Source: a virus
Length of the DNA stretch: 64,000 nt
Virus record (IMG/VR): IMGVR_UViG_3300031251_000001
Location: 1 to 64,000 of that record
Direction: 5' to 3' (one strand)
Below are positions 57,238 to 64,000 of this stretch, piece after piece (within the stretch, counting starts at the first letter, position 1; each line of letters starts with the position of its first letter). Position numbers and translations under genes: made by a program. The notes under the pieces are model-generated. The model was not told the origin of the DNA. It searched no databases and was given only the letters and a program-made list of their open reading frames with translations.

Positions 57238-58199
57238 CACCCACCCCCTGTGACGCATCCACGGTCGGAGAGACGAGCACCCAACACGGTCGACTGGAAC
57301 ACAGCGTTGTTGGCTTGCAGCACGGAGCCGAAGCCTTCCACGATGGCTGCCTGGGCCAGGAGACGCTGAAGGTCAGCGGTGATCGCTTCCAAGTCGGAAC
57401 AGGTGGCACAGGGCTCGGTACAGGGGTTCCTGATGATCAGGCCGTTGGTGGCCGGCGTCAGGGTGACGCAAGCGGTGCCGAGAAGATTGTAGTTTCCTTC
57501 ATTGTCCCCAGGGATGTCGTTGATAAAGCGGATTGGCGTGGCCTGGGTGACGTCGCCGCTGCAGACGCAGTCTTCAGCAAAGTTGAGATCGGTGGAGGCG
57601 TTGAGCTGCAGGAGGGTTGGTTGGCCGGCGATTTGAGTAGCAACCCACTGGGTACCGATGCCGTCCGTGAACACCGCGTCACCGTAGATTCGAGCGCTCT
57701 CCTGTTGCCCGTTGACTACGGTGAACGAGATCATGCTCTGTAGCAGGGGGCGGACGGTATCCGGATCCAGTTGGCCTTCGTTGAAAGAGAACTCGAAGTA
57801 GCCGCTGGGCTGGAAATCAATGTCATCGGTCTTGCCGATGGTCAGCTTGCCGGAGGTGTCATCGAAGGGCTCGATGCCAGACAGGGCGTACGTACGGCCG
57901 GGAGTCAGCGTTTGCTTGTCGATGAGGGCAGAAGCAACTGGAACGGTGGGACCACCACTGGAGGGGCTGTAGCCAATGGTGACCGAGTAACCAGTGCCGT
58001 AGACGCCCAGCTTGTAAAGGAAGAAGCGTGCCGGGTCGACCGTCATGGCGGCATGCACCGGGAGATCGATGGCGACCAGGAAACTATTAGGTAGAAGGAA
58101 AAGGCCGGTCAGGTCACTCCCGCCGGCGCTGTCAGCCAGGGGATACCTGCGGCCCTCGTTGAGGTTCCGCCATTCAAGATTAGTCAGGCCGAGCGGCAT
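57237..58199 (-). CDS. virion appendage protein, YPL family
   Basis: 320 residues starting MPLGLTNLEWRNLNEGRRYP, then LADSAGG. The motif matches the protein at 52404-53324. A beta-rich body follows, with a C-terminal coiled-coil-like helix (LEAITADLQRLLAQAAIVEG) after a Cys cluster (CTEPCATC). The helix could trimerise the protein, as in fibres. Confidence 0.65.
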   Translation of the reverse strand: MPLGLTNLEWRNLNEGRRYPLADSAGGSDLTGLFLLPNSFLVAIDLPVHAAMTVDPARFFLYKLGVYGTGYSVTIGYSPSSGGPTVPVASALIDKQTLTPGRTYALSGIEPFDDTSGKLTIGKTDDIDFQPSGYFEFSFNEGQLDPDTVRPLLQSMISFTVVNGQQESARIYGDAVFTDGIGTQWVATQIAGQPTLLQLNASTDLNFAEDCVCSGDVTQATPIRFINDIPGDNEGNYNLLGTACVTLTPATNGLIIRNPCTEPCATCSDLEAITADLQRLLAQAAIVEGFGSVLQANNAVFQSTVLGARLSDRGCVTGGG

Positions 58200-58207
58200 A
58201 GTGGACC

Positions 58208-59992
58208 CTAGCTATTAACCAGTTGCGAGCTGATGGCGAGGAGGCCAATGTTGCTGTTGTAACTATCGGAAGCCCCACGCCCGATGCTAAAGAGCACGGT
58301 GTCGCCGGCAGCCACGTCGAACGGCGTGGCTTCAATGTCCACGTATTGGTTAGTACCGGTGAAGGTAACAGCGGTGTTGACAGTAACGCTGAACTCGGCT
58401 CCTGTGCCGGGCACCGAGGCTGGTGTGGTCGGGTTGACCGGGATACGCCGAGCGGTGGCGGTCATGGCTGGCAAGGTACCCGCTACGGGGCCAAAGAGGC
58501 GGAGCTTCATCTTCAGTGTTGCTGAGATGATGGCCGAGGCCGGTACACGGAAAGAGACACGAATTGAGGAGGCTTGTCCCTTGGGGAAGCTGACGTAAGG
58601 GATGTCCTGGTAGATGTTATCTTCGGCGCCATTGAGGCGGACGAACTCCGCCGTCAGCTCAATCAGGCTCTCAGGTACAGCCGAGATGCCCACCAGGCCC
58701 TGGTACACCAGTGGCGTCGAGCTGTCCCCATCGACTAGGTGGATGGGTGTCTGATCGCTGGTCAGGAGGATGGTGTCAGAGGTGGCGTAGATACCCTCGG
58801 TGACACGGCCCTGGGTGAACTTGCCGTCTTCGGTGAGTTCCTTGAGAGCCAGGGAGCCGCGAGTGTTCCCTGCCAGGGTGGACAGGGCAAAGTCGAGATT
58901 GAGGAGGAGATCGCCCACCGTAGCTGTTTTGGTCGTGTCGCTGGCACAGATCACTTTGAGCCTGGTGTCGAGGCTGCGCAGGCTGGTGACGACCGAGGTC
59001 TCAGTGCTGAACCGCAGACGAGTGAAATAGAGCTTGAGGCTCATGTAGACATTACGCGGGCACTCCGGCGTGTCGCCATCGGTCGGAGGAGTGGCAGGGT
59101 AGTCATACGGCCAGGGGACATCCTGGTAACAGTCGCTCATCCACCAGAGGCCGTTCTTGTCGATGATGCAGGCACCGTTGTGGCCCTGGGCAACCGACAT
59201 GCCACTGTAGATCGGGCTGAGGCCCTTATCCCAGACGAGATCAACCGACGCCAGATCCAGCGGAGGCCACACCGCTGCCAGTTGAGGATGCTTGGTGAGG
59301 TTGTACCCCCAGACGGCTCCTGCCGGCGCGTTACCGGCGAAGATGCTGTTGCCGGCGGGCAGCCAGCCCGTCTGTGTGTTATCGGGGCTGCCGATCGTGT
59401 GTCGTACTCCGGAGCCGGGGGGAGTCACGGTGCCGGCGGGTTTGCAGAAGAGATCGAACTTCAGGTGAGTGTGTGATTCGAGAAGGTCAGGCCGCCACGG
59501 GTCTACGACAATTTTGCCGTTGAAGATCGACAGGACACGAATGGAGACCGAAGGGGTGCCGGTAATCAGCTTGCCGGGGGTGACGGCGGACAGGAAGTAA
59601 TCACCATCCGCAGGAGTGACGGAACCGGTGCTGGCGGTCAAGTCGATGGTGTCGACGCCGAAGATGGTCAGGTCGCCACGCAGGGAGCCGGTCTTGGCAC
59701 GGACAACGCCGATCACCTTGGCCAGGGGGTCCAGGCGAAGGTAGCCGCTCGATTGGCTGGCGACAGCCAGGGCGGGCCGATAGTTGAGAGCACCCTCATC
59801 CCAGGAGACGGGCTGACCCACGACGCAATCACTGGACAGGGCCACATCCGAAATGATGAGTTGGCGTCCGGCTGACAGGGAGTTCAGGAGCGTACGCAGG
59901 TCATCGATTTGTCGCTGCAGATCACCCAGCGGGCGATTGGCGACTCCTGCGCGTACTGGCTCACCATCGACGATCAACCGTGCCGTGCTCAT
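58208..59992 (-). CDS. large virion protein, probable fibre
   Basis: 594 residues. N-terminal helix (LGDLQRQIDDLRTLLNSLSA) then mostly beta (GDLTIFGVDTIDLTASTGSV), with a central Trp/Pro-rich part (MSDCYQDVPWPYDYPATPPT). AAGGAGG lies 6 nt before the ATG. Length and composition fit a trimeric tail fibre or baseplate-attached protein. Confidence 0.6.
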   Translation of the reverse strand: MSTARLIVDGEPVRAGVANRPLGDLQRQIDDLRTLLNSLSAGRQLIISDVALSSDCVVGQPVSWDEGALNYRPALAVASQSSGYLRLDPLAKVIGVVRAKTGSLRGDLTIFGVDTIDLTASTGSVTPADGDYFLSAVTPGKLITGTPSVSIRVLSIFNGKIVVDPWRPDLLESHTHLKFDLFCKPAGTVTPPGSGVRHTIGSPDNTQTGWLPAGNSIFAGNAPAGAVWGYNLTKHPQLAAVWPPLDLASVDLVWDKGLSPIYSGMSVAQGHNGACIIDKNGLWWMSDCYQDVPWPYDYPATPPTDGDTPECPRNVYMSLKLYFTRLRFSTETSVVTSLRSLDTRLKVICASDTTKTATVGDLLLNLDFALSTLAGNTRGSLALKELTEDGKFTQGRVTEGIYATSDTILLTSDQTPIHLVDGDSSTPLVYQGLVGISAVPESLIELTAEFVRLNGAEDNIYQDIPYVSFPKGQASSIRVSFRVPASAIISATLKMKLRLFGPVAGTLPAMTATARRIPVNPTTPASVPGTGAEFSVTVNTAVTFTGTNQYVDIEATPFDVAAGDTVLFSIGRGASDSYNSNIGLLAISSQLVNS

Positions 59993-60028
59993 GTAGTGCC
60001 TCCTTGCACTTCTCCATCTTAACCGAAC

Positions 60029-60535
60029 TTAGGCGTCAGGAGACAGGAACGGCAAACGCACCACGATCAGCTTCTGGCTGCCTGGTGAGAAGAGGAACTG
60101 CTCAGCACCCTGCATGTAGAAGCGACAGAGCTGCAGATCCTGGGAACGGTCATTCGGGTTGAGGATGGCGACCACGGCTCCGCCGTAGATCTTGGAGTTG
60201 GAACCACTGCTGAAGCTGAGACCGTTCACGCCGACTGTTTGACCGCCGTCACCGGGGTTACCAATCATCGACAGAATGTTGTCGACGTAGTCATCGTCGC
60301 TGGCGGAAGGGGCCAGGAAACCCAGCGGCACCCGCAGGTAGTCCAACGGGTCAGACAGGCCGGCATAGTAGTCCACGCCGTCCGTGAACGCAAAGCTGGG
60401 CACGGTGACTGCGTCACTGGGGGAGACGACGTTTTTGAACTCAACGTACATCTCGCGGGGGATGAACTTCTCGTTGCCGGGAATCATCATGTTCGCCAGG
60501 ATGCGGGCACCTTCAGCCATGATAGCGGTGATCAT
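60029..60535 (-). CDS. virion protein
   Basis: 168 residues from MITAIMAEGARILANMMIPG (AGGAG 10 nt upstream), then beta-rich (AVTVPSFAFTDGVDYYAGLS). Begins inside the end of the 60532 gene. The place between baseplate and fibre genes suggests a connector; no family is recognised. Confidence 0.6.
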   Translation of the reverse strand: MITAIMAEGARILANMMIPGNEKFIPREMYVEFKNVVSPSDAVTVPSFAFTDGVDYYAGLSDPLDYLRVPLGFLAPSASDDDYVDNILSMIGNPGDGGQTVGVNGLSFSSGSNSKIYGGAVVAILNPNDRSQDLQLCRFYMQGAEQFLFSPGSQKLIVVRLPFLSPDA

Positions 60536-62004
60536 CTGCAATCCACTCCTGTGTTCTCGATCGTGACGTCAGGTTCTTCGGAGACCCAGGGCGTCAAGGA
60601 TACTTCAACGAAATCCATGGTGCTGACGTCAGGCTCGGGGATGGTGTAACCATCGAAGTTGACGTCGCAAATGATTTGAACAATGTACCAGATGTGCGGG
60701 GCACTGACATGCCGCAACCGGCTCAGATTGGTGAGCGGGAGAGAGTTCTTGCCCAGCTGACCGGTGAAGATGGTTACGGCGATGGCGTTCCGCAGAAAGT
60801 TATCCATCACCCAGCGCAGCGGCGAAATGGTAGCAGGGAGCATACCAGCAGCCGGCTCAGGATCATCGACTGTCAATCCGAGCATCATCTTGGCCAGGCT
60901 GATCCCCTGGGCTACTTCCCGCTTGCGTACTTCGGCCCAGAAGACGTCATCATTAGCGCTGAGATCGAACTCCACCTCCAGGAAGCCCGTGTCGGTGTTG
61001 ACCGTGGTACGCACCGGTACTGAGGTTTCACCGACCAGGAGAGGCGGACTACTGATATCAAGCCACTCTGGTTGAATCTCCAGATAGGGGAACACGCTGT
61101 CTATGAAACCATGGTTCAATCGATTAACGATTACCGCACTGGTCAGGGATTGACCGGACCGCAGCACGTCCCCGACTGCGACCGTTGCTGTCGCACTGTC
61201 GTTGCCTCGGTAAACCTGATCTGAGGTGACAATGGTCAGTTCGGTGGCGCTGTAGAAGACGTTTTCCACCACTTCGCCGTCACGGATCGCAAAGCCGCTG
61301 TCAGTGATGGCCGACAGCAAGGCGATCGTGTTACTGATCGTGTTGGTTTTTGTGATGGCGTCGTAGACACCATTGACGGCACGGCGAGCAGTGGGAGTCG
61401 AGACAGTGGGCAGCCCCACAGCGTAGCCGTAGAAGTTGTAAAGGTAGTGCAGCTCGGAGCGGCAGCCCCAGAACCAGACCCAGAGTTCGCGATCGACCAC
61501 CACGCCGGCGTCGATGATGTCATTGACAGGAGCACCGGGCTCGTTGAACGGGTTTTTAGCGAAAATCAGCTTACTATTGACGATGTTGTAGTCCACACCG
61601 CCAAACCAGCTGATCGTGGATCCATCCAATCTGTCTATGATCAAAGCGACATCAATCAGGCCGTCCGGCAGGGACCAACTGAAGACGTTTTTGTTGAATT
61701 GACCGTAGTTGAAACTGCCATCGAAGAAAAGGTTGGGGTCATCGAAACGATATAGGGAATCGGCTGTAGAGCGGTCTGACTCACGCAGTCGAACAAGCAG
61801 GGCTTCCTGCTTCATGAGGAGAGGGCACTTCTGTCGGCTGAAGCTGTTGCGGTAGTCGTCGAGGAGTCCCAGGGCGTGCCGGTCCTGCAGCAGACGGGCA
61901 CTGATCAGGTTCTTCGTCAGCGGATCACGGTCCGTGTTCGACCAGAACGACCCCAGGGCCGTCAGCACCTCATCCGGAAGATCCAGCTGCTCGGGGTAGA
62001 CCAT
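60532..62004 (-). CDS. probable baseplate wedge protein
   Basis: 490 residues, beta-rich with an N-terminal helical part (LISARLLQDRHALGLLDDYR). Directly follows the baseplate J-like gene, where myovirus phages place gp7/gpI-type wedge components. No diagnostic motif is seen, so the call rests on order and composition. Confidence 0.55.
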   Translation of the reverse strand: MVYPEQLDLPDEVLTALGSFWSNTDRDPLTKNLISARLLQDRHALGLLDDYRNSFSRQKCPLLMKQEALLVRLRESDRSTADSLYRFDDPNLFFDGSFNYGQFNKNVFSWSLPDGLIDVALIIDRLDGSTISWFGGVDYNIVNSKLIFAKNPFNEPGAPVNDIIDAGVVVDRELWVWFWGCRSELHYLYNFYGYAVGLPTVSTPTARRAVNGVYDAITKTNTISNTIALLSAITDSGFAIRDGEVVENVFYSATELTIVTSDQVYRGNDSATATVAVGDVLRSGQSLTSAVIVNRLNHGFIDSVFPYLEIQPEWLDISSPPLLVGETSVPVRTTVNTDTGFLEVEFDLSANDDVFWAEVRKREVAQGISLAKMMLGLTVDDPEPAAGMLPATISPLRWVMDNFLRNAIAVTIFTGQLGKNSLPLTNLSRLRHVSAPHIWYIVQIICDVNFDGYTIPEPDVSTMDFVEVSLTPWVSEEPDVTIENTGVDCR

Positions 62005-62006
62005 TG

Positions 62007-63659
62007 CTATCTCGATACGGGGATGCTGTTGGTGGCGGTGATGGAGATGTCGTCAATCGACGAGAAGAACTGCACGGTACGGTAGCTGATGCCCTGCAGC
62101 GGCAAGTAGGGAATGTCGATCAACGTCGCCGAGTCAAACAGGAGGGTGTTGTCCTGGTTATCGACTAACCGTCCTCGTGCTGAGGCTCGTGCCACTTTAC
62201 CGTTCGTGCCGATCACCGAATAGACCGCGTTGATGATGTCGCTGACGTAGAGCTTCCCGATGAAGTTAGTCCGGTTGATTACACGGGCCACAGCGTCCTG
62301 GATGGCTCCGTTGTCAAAGAGCGGATCGGTGTCCTGACGGGTGAGCGAGAGATCGACGCTGACCCAGCAGGGGAAGGGAGCCCGCACCAGGCAGTCCGCC
62401 CCAGGATGGTCCACCAGCTTGTTGGAAGCATAGCCATCCTGAATAGCGGCGATCCGGCTGATGGCGGAGAGCACGACGTTGTAGGACGCTGTGGCTCCAA
62501 TCGCCAAGGCTGTGACATCGGTCGCAGTATCAATGAAGTCGATTGTCGCGGTCTGGTAACGGCTATAGCGGCCATCCACCGGGTTACTGACGTCGGGATC
62601 ATCGACGCCAATGTTGACGCCCCGTGAGAGGCTCTGCACTGCGAAGGAGCCGCCCAGGGTCGAGCCGACCGGCAGAATGGAGGCGACCTCGTAGAAGCCG
62701 GGCATATCGTCTTTGGTGATGAGGATACGCCAGACACTTTTAGGGGTGCCGTCGCTGGTGGTCAGCTTCTCGGAGAGAACAGCGGTTTTGGTGATCTGTG
62801 TTTTGAGGGCTACCTCATCCGTTCGCACATACCAATCGACTCGCCCACCAACTCCCACAGGGATCAGGAAACGACGATCACGTCGCATCTCGGCGTCGCC
62901 GGCGCCAATGATGGAATCACAGACGAAATCGGATAGGGTGGTGTCGCCACGCAGCAGGGCACGCATGGCAGGGCGGGAAGCGAAGGAGGGACGGGCTACT
63001 CCAGCTTCCAGCTTGTCAATGAGATCTTCGTTGGTCTCGGAATCAATGCCATTGCGGAAATCGCTGGCGGCGTAAGACGAGGTGAAGCCGGTGGGGACCA
63101 CATTCGGCGTGACGATGGCTCCGGCACGAAGCATGCCGACGCTGCCCGTCTGCGAGCAAACAATGGTGATCGTGAACTCGTAGCTGTCGTTGTCAATTTT
63201 GGTGATCAGCCGATCAGTCGGGGTGGCGATATCACCGGGGTCATTGCGTGCCGAGAAGACGGTGGTCGTAGTGAACTGCAGCGGTCCTGAGAAGAAGATG
63301 CTGCCGACGGGTACGACCAAGGGAGTATCGTTATCGCGGATGATCTTGATCTCACCTTCGGCCGCGACAGCGGGGAGACGGTCGATGCCGAAATTGGCCA
63401 CGATGTCGGTGACCATATCGGGGTCGGCCGCAGCGGGGTCATTCTTGATCAGGGTCAAGCTGCGGTTAGCCAGGACTTCGTTGTAGAGCGTGGTGGTCTG
63501 GGCTGTCAGCAGGGCGTGGATACGCGAGAGCACGTCATACACCGCGCCACGGGAGCTGTCGATCTGCGGATCAAACTCCACGATCTGCCGTACCGTGGAG
63601 TCAGCGAGGTTGGTCACCAGATCAGGTGCCAGCGTCTCAAGAGTGGGAGCTGTGATCAT
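62007..63659 (-). CDS. baseplate J-like protein (gp6-type wedge)
   Basis: 550 residues. The N-terminus (PQIDSSRGAVYDVLSRIHAL) and VPVGSIFFSGPLQFTTTTVF, then FRNGIDSETNEDLIDKLEAG with the family's G-x-D-x-E-x-N/D-E-x-L pattern, are typical of the baseplate J-like fold (P2 gpJ/T4 gp6). It forms the ring that joins baseplate wedges and links to fibres. GAGG lies 5 nt before the ATG. Strongest evidence in this window for a contractile tail. Confidence 0.8.
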   Translation of the reverse strand: MITAPTLETLAPDLVTNLADSTVRQIVEFDPQIDSSRGAVYDVLSRIHALLTAQTTTLYNEVLANRSLTLIKNDPAAADPDMVTDIVANFGIDRLPAVAAEGEIKIIRDNDTPLVVPVGSIFFSGPLQFTTTTVFSARNDPGDIATPTDRLITKIDNDSYEFTITIVCSQTGSVGMLRAGAIVTPNVVPTGFTSSYAASDFRNGIDSETNEDLIDKLEAGVARPSFASRPAMRALLRGDTTLSDFVCDSIIGAGDAEMRRDRRFLIPVGVGGRVDWYVRTDEVALKTQITKTAVLSEKLTTSDGTPKSVWRILITKDDMPGFYEVASILPVGSTLGGSFAVQSLSRGVNIGVDDPDVSNPVDGRYSRYQTATIDFIDTATDVTALAIGATASYNVVLSAISRIAAIQDGYASNKLVDHPGADCLVRAPFPCWVSVDLSLTRQDTDPLFDNGAIQDAVARVINRTNFIGKLYVSDIINAVYSVIGTNGKVARASARGRLVDNQDNTLLFDSATLIDIPYLPLQGISYRTVQFFSSIDDISITATNSIPVSR

Positions 63660-64000
63660 GAGGTCCTCGGCAGGGTCGGCAACGTCACTTGGATATCCGG
63701 GCTGTCCCCGGCCAGAGTGGTCAATTTCAGGGAAAGCGTCACGCGACCATCGCCGATGTCGGCACTCAGCAACTCCACGTTGTCGATCTGATCCGTGAGG
63801 GTGTCAGTATCAAGCACCTGGAGAGCGAATTGGCGTCGCAGGTCTATCATAGCAGACGCGAAAGACTGGCTTACGTCAGCGGCGGTGCGGAGACGGCCCT
63901 GCTTGACGTCGGTCATGAAGCGACAGCCGGTGTTGGGCCAGAAGAGCACCGAACCCATCTCGGTGAAGAGCAGGATGATGAAGCGCTGAATCGTCTTCTG
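63656..64000 (-). CDS. gp25-like baseplate protein, 5' end outside window
   Basis: About 114 residues visible, no start codon needed within the window because the frame stays open to the edge. It reads KTIQRFIILLFTEMGSVLFW then PNTGCRF, close to the gp25/gpW family pattern (I-x-R-hhLLT-x-x-G-S...P-x-x-G). gp25 is the wedge protein that starts sheath assembly. The order gp25-like then J-like then wedge is the usual one in myoviruses. Confidence 0.65.
   Translation of the reverse strand, partial: QKTIQRFIILLFTEMGSVLFWPNTGCRFMTDVKQGRLRTAADVSQSFASAMIDLRRQFALQVLDTDTLTDQIDNVELLSADIGDGRVTLSLKLTTLAGDSPDIQVTLPTLPRTS

Noticed and set aside
1-64000. Temperate-phage functions (integrase, attachment site, CI-type repressor)
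   Set aside because: No integrase or repressor gene is visible; gene content is that of a lytic phage, though genes outside the window are not seen.

Overview
The window is a contiguous piece of a large lytic-type tailed phage genome (Caudoviricetes). A baseplate J-like protein and a gp25-like baseplate protein point to a contractile-tailed (myovirus) particle. About 72 protein genes are packed with short overlaps, AGGAG-type ribosome binding sites and frequent ATGA/TGATG stop-start junctions. All but two are on the minus strand. I saw no tRNA, rRNA, insertion sequence, CRISPR array or integrase. The base composition is GC-rich with a GC-rich third codon position. The host cannot be named from the sequence, but a canonical bacterial parS site and a sigma-28-like phage sigma factor give clues.

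Layout, read in coordinate order. 1-8.4 kb: end of a virion gene block with a GT-B glycosyltransferase, a DUF2829/Tad2-like anti-defence protein, the portal, and a 388-residue candidate capsid protein that has its own promoter and terminators. 8.3-13.8 kb: RuvC-like resolvase, DEDDh exonuclease and a run of unknown genes. 13.8-32.1 kb: a full replication and recombination module, namely RecA/UvsX-like recombinase, SSB-like protein, family A DNA polymerase fused to a UDG-like domain, DnaG-type primase, DnaB-type helicase, UvsW-like SF2 helicase, sigma factor, and SbcC/SbcD. 32-36.4 kb: small genes including an RNA polymerase alpha-CTD-like protein, a GNAT acetyltransferase and RNase HI. 36.4-41.4 kb: the only two plus-strand genes (large terminase and an unknown protein), flanking a second, degenerate primase-like gene. 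41.3-48.4 kb: GP88-family protein, Dam-type DNA adenine methylase, a very acidic protein and small unknown genes. 48.4-64 kb: virion genes, from a two-domain glycosyltransferase and a mucin-like Thr-rich protein, through a family of fibre/appendage proteins, to the baseplate.

The strongest unexplained signals are regulatory. (1) A perfect 16-bp palindrome, CAAAATACGTATTTTG, occurs seven times plus one variant. Five copies lie 13-19 nt before start codons, including those of recombinase, DNA polymerase and SbcD. (2) A perfect copy of the canonical bacterial chromosomal parS site lies inside the first codons of the recombinase gene. (3) Two promoters share TAAA-N15-CGTCATAA, the geometry of sigma-28/FliA promoters, and match the sigma-28-like factor encoded at 26.7-27.4 kb. 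Each drives a single gene that is followed by hairpin terminators. (4) A Thr/Ser mucin-like virion protein lies next to a fused double GT2 glycosyltransferase, which suggests phage-encoded O-glycosylation of the particle.
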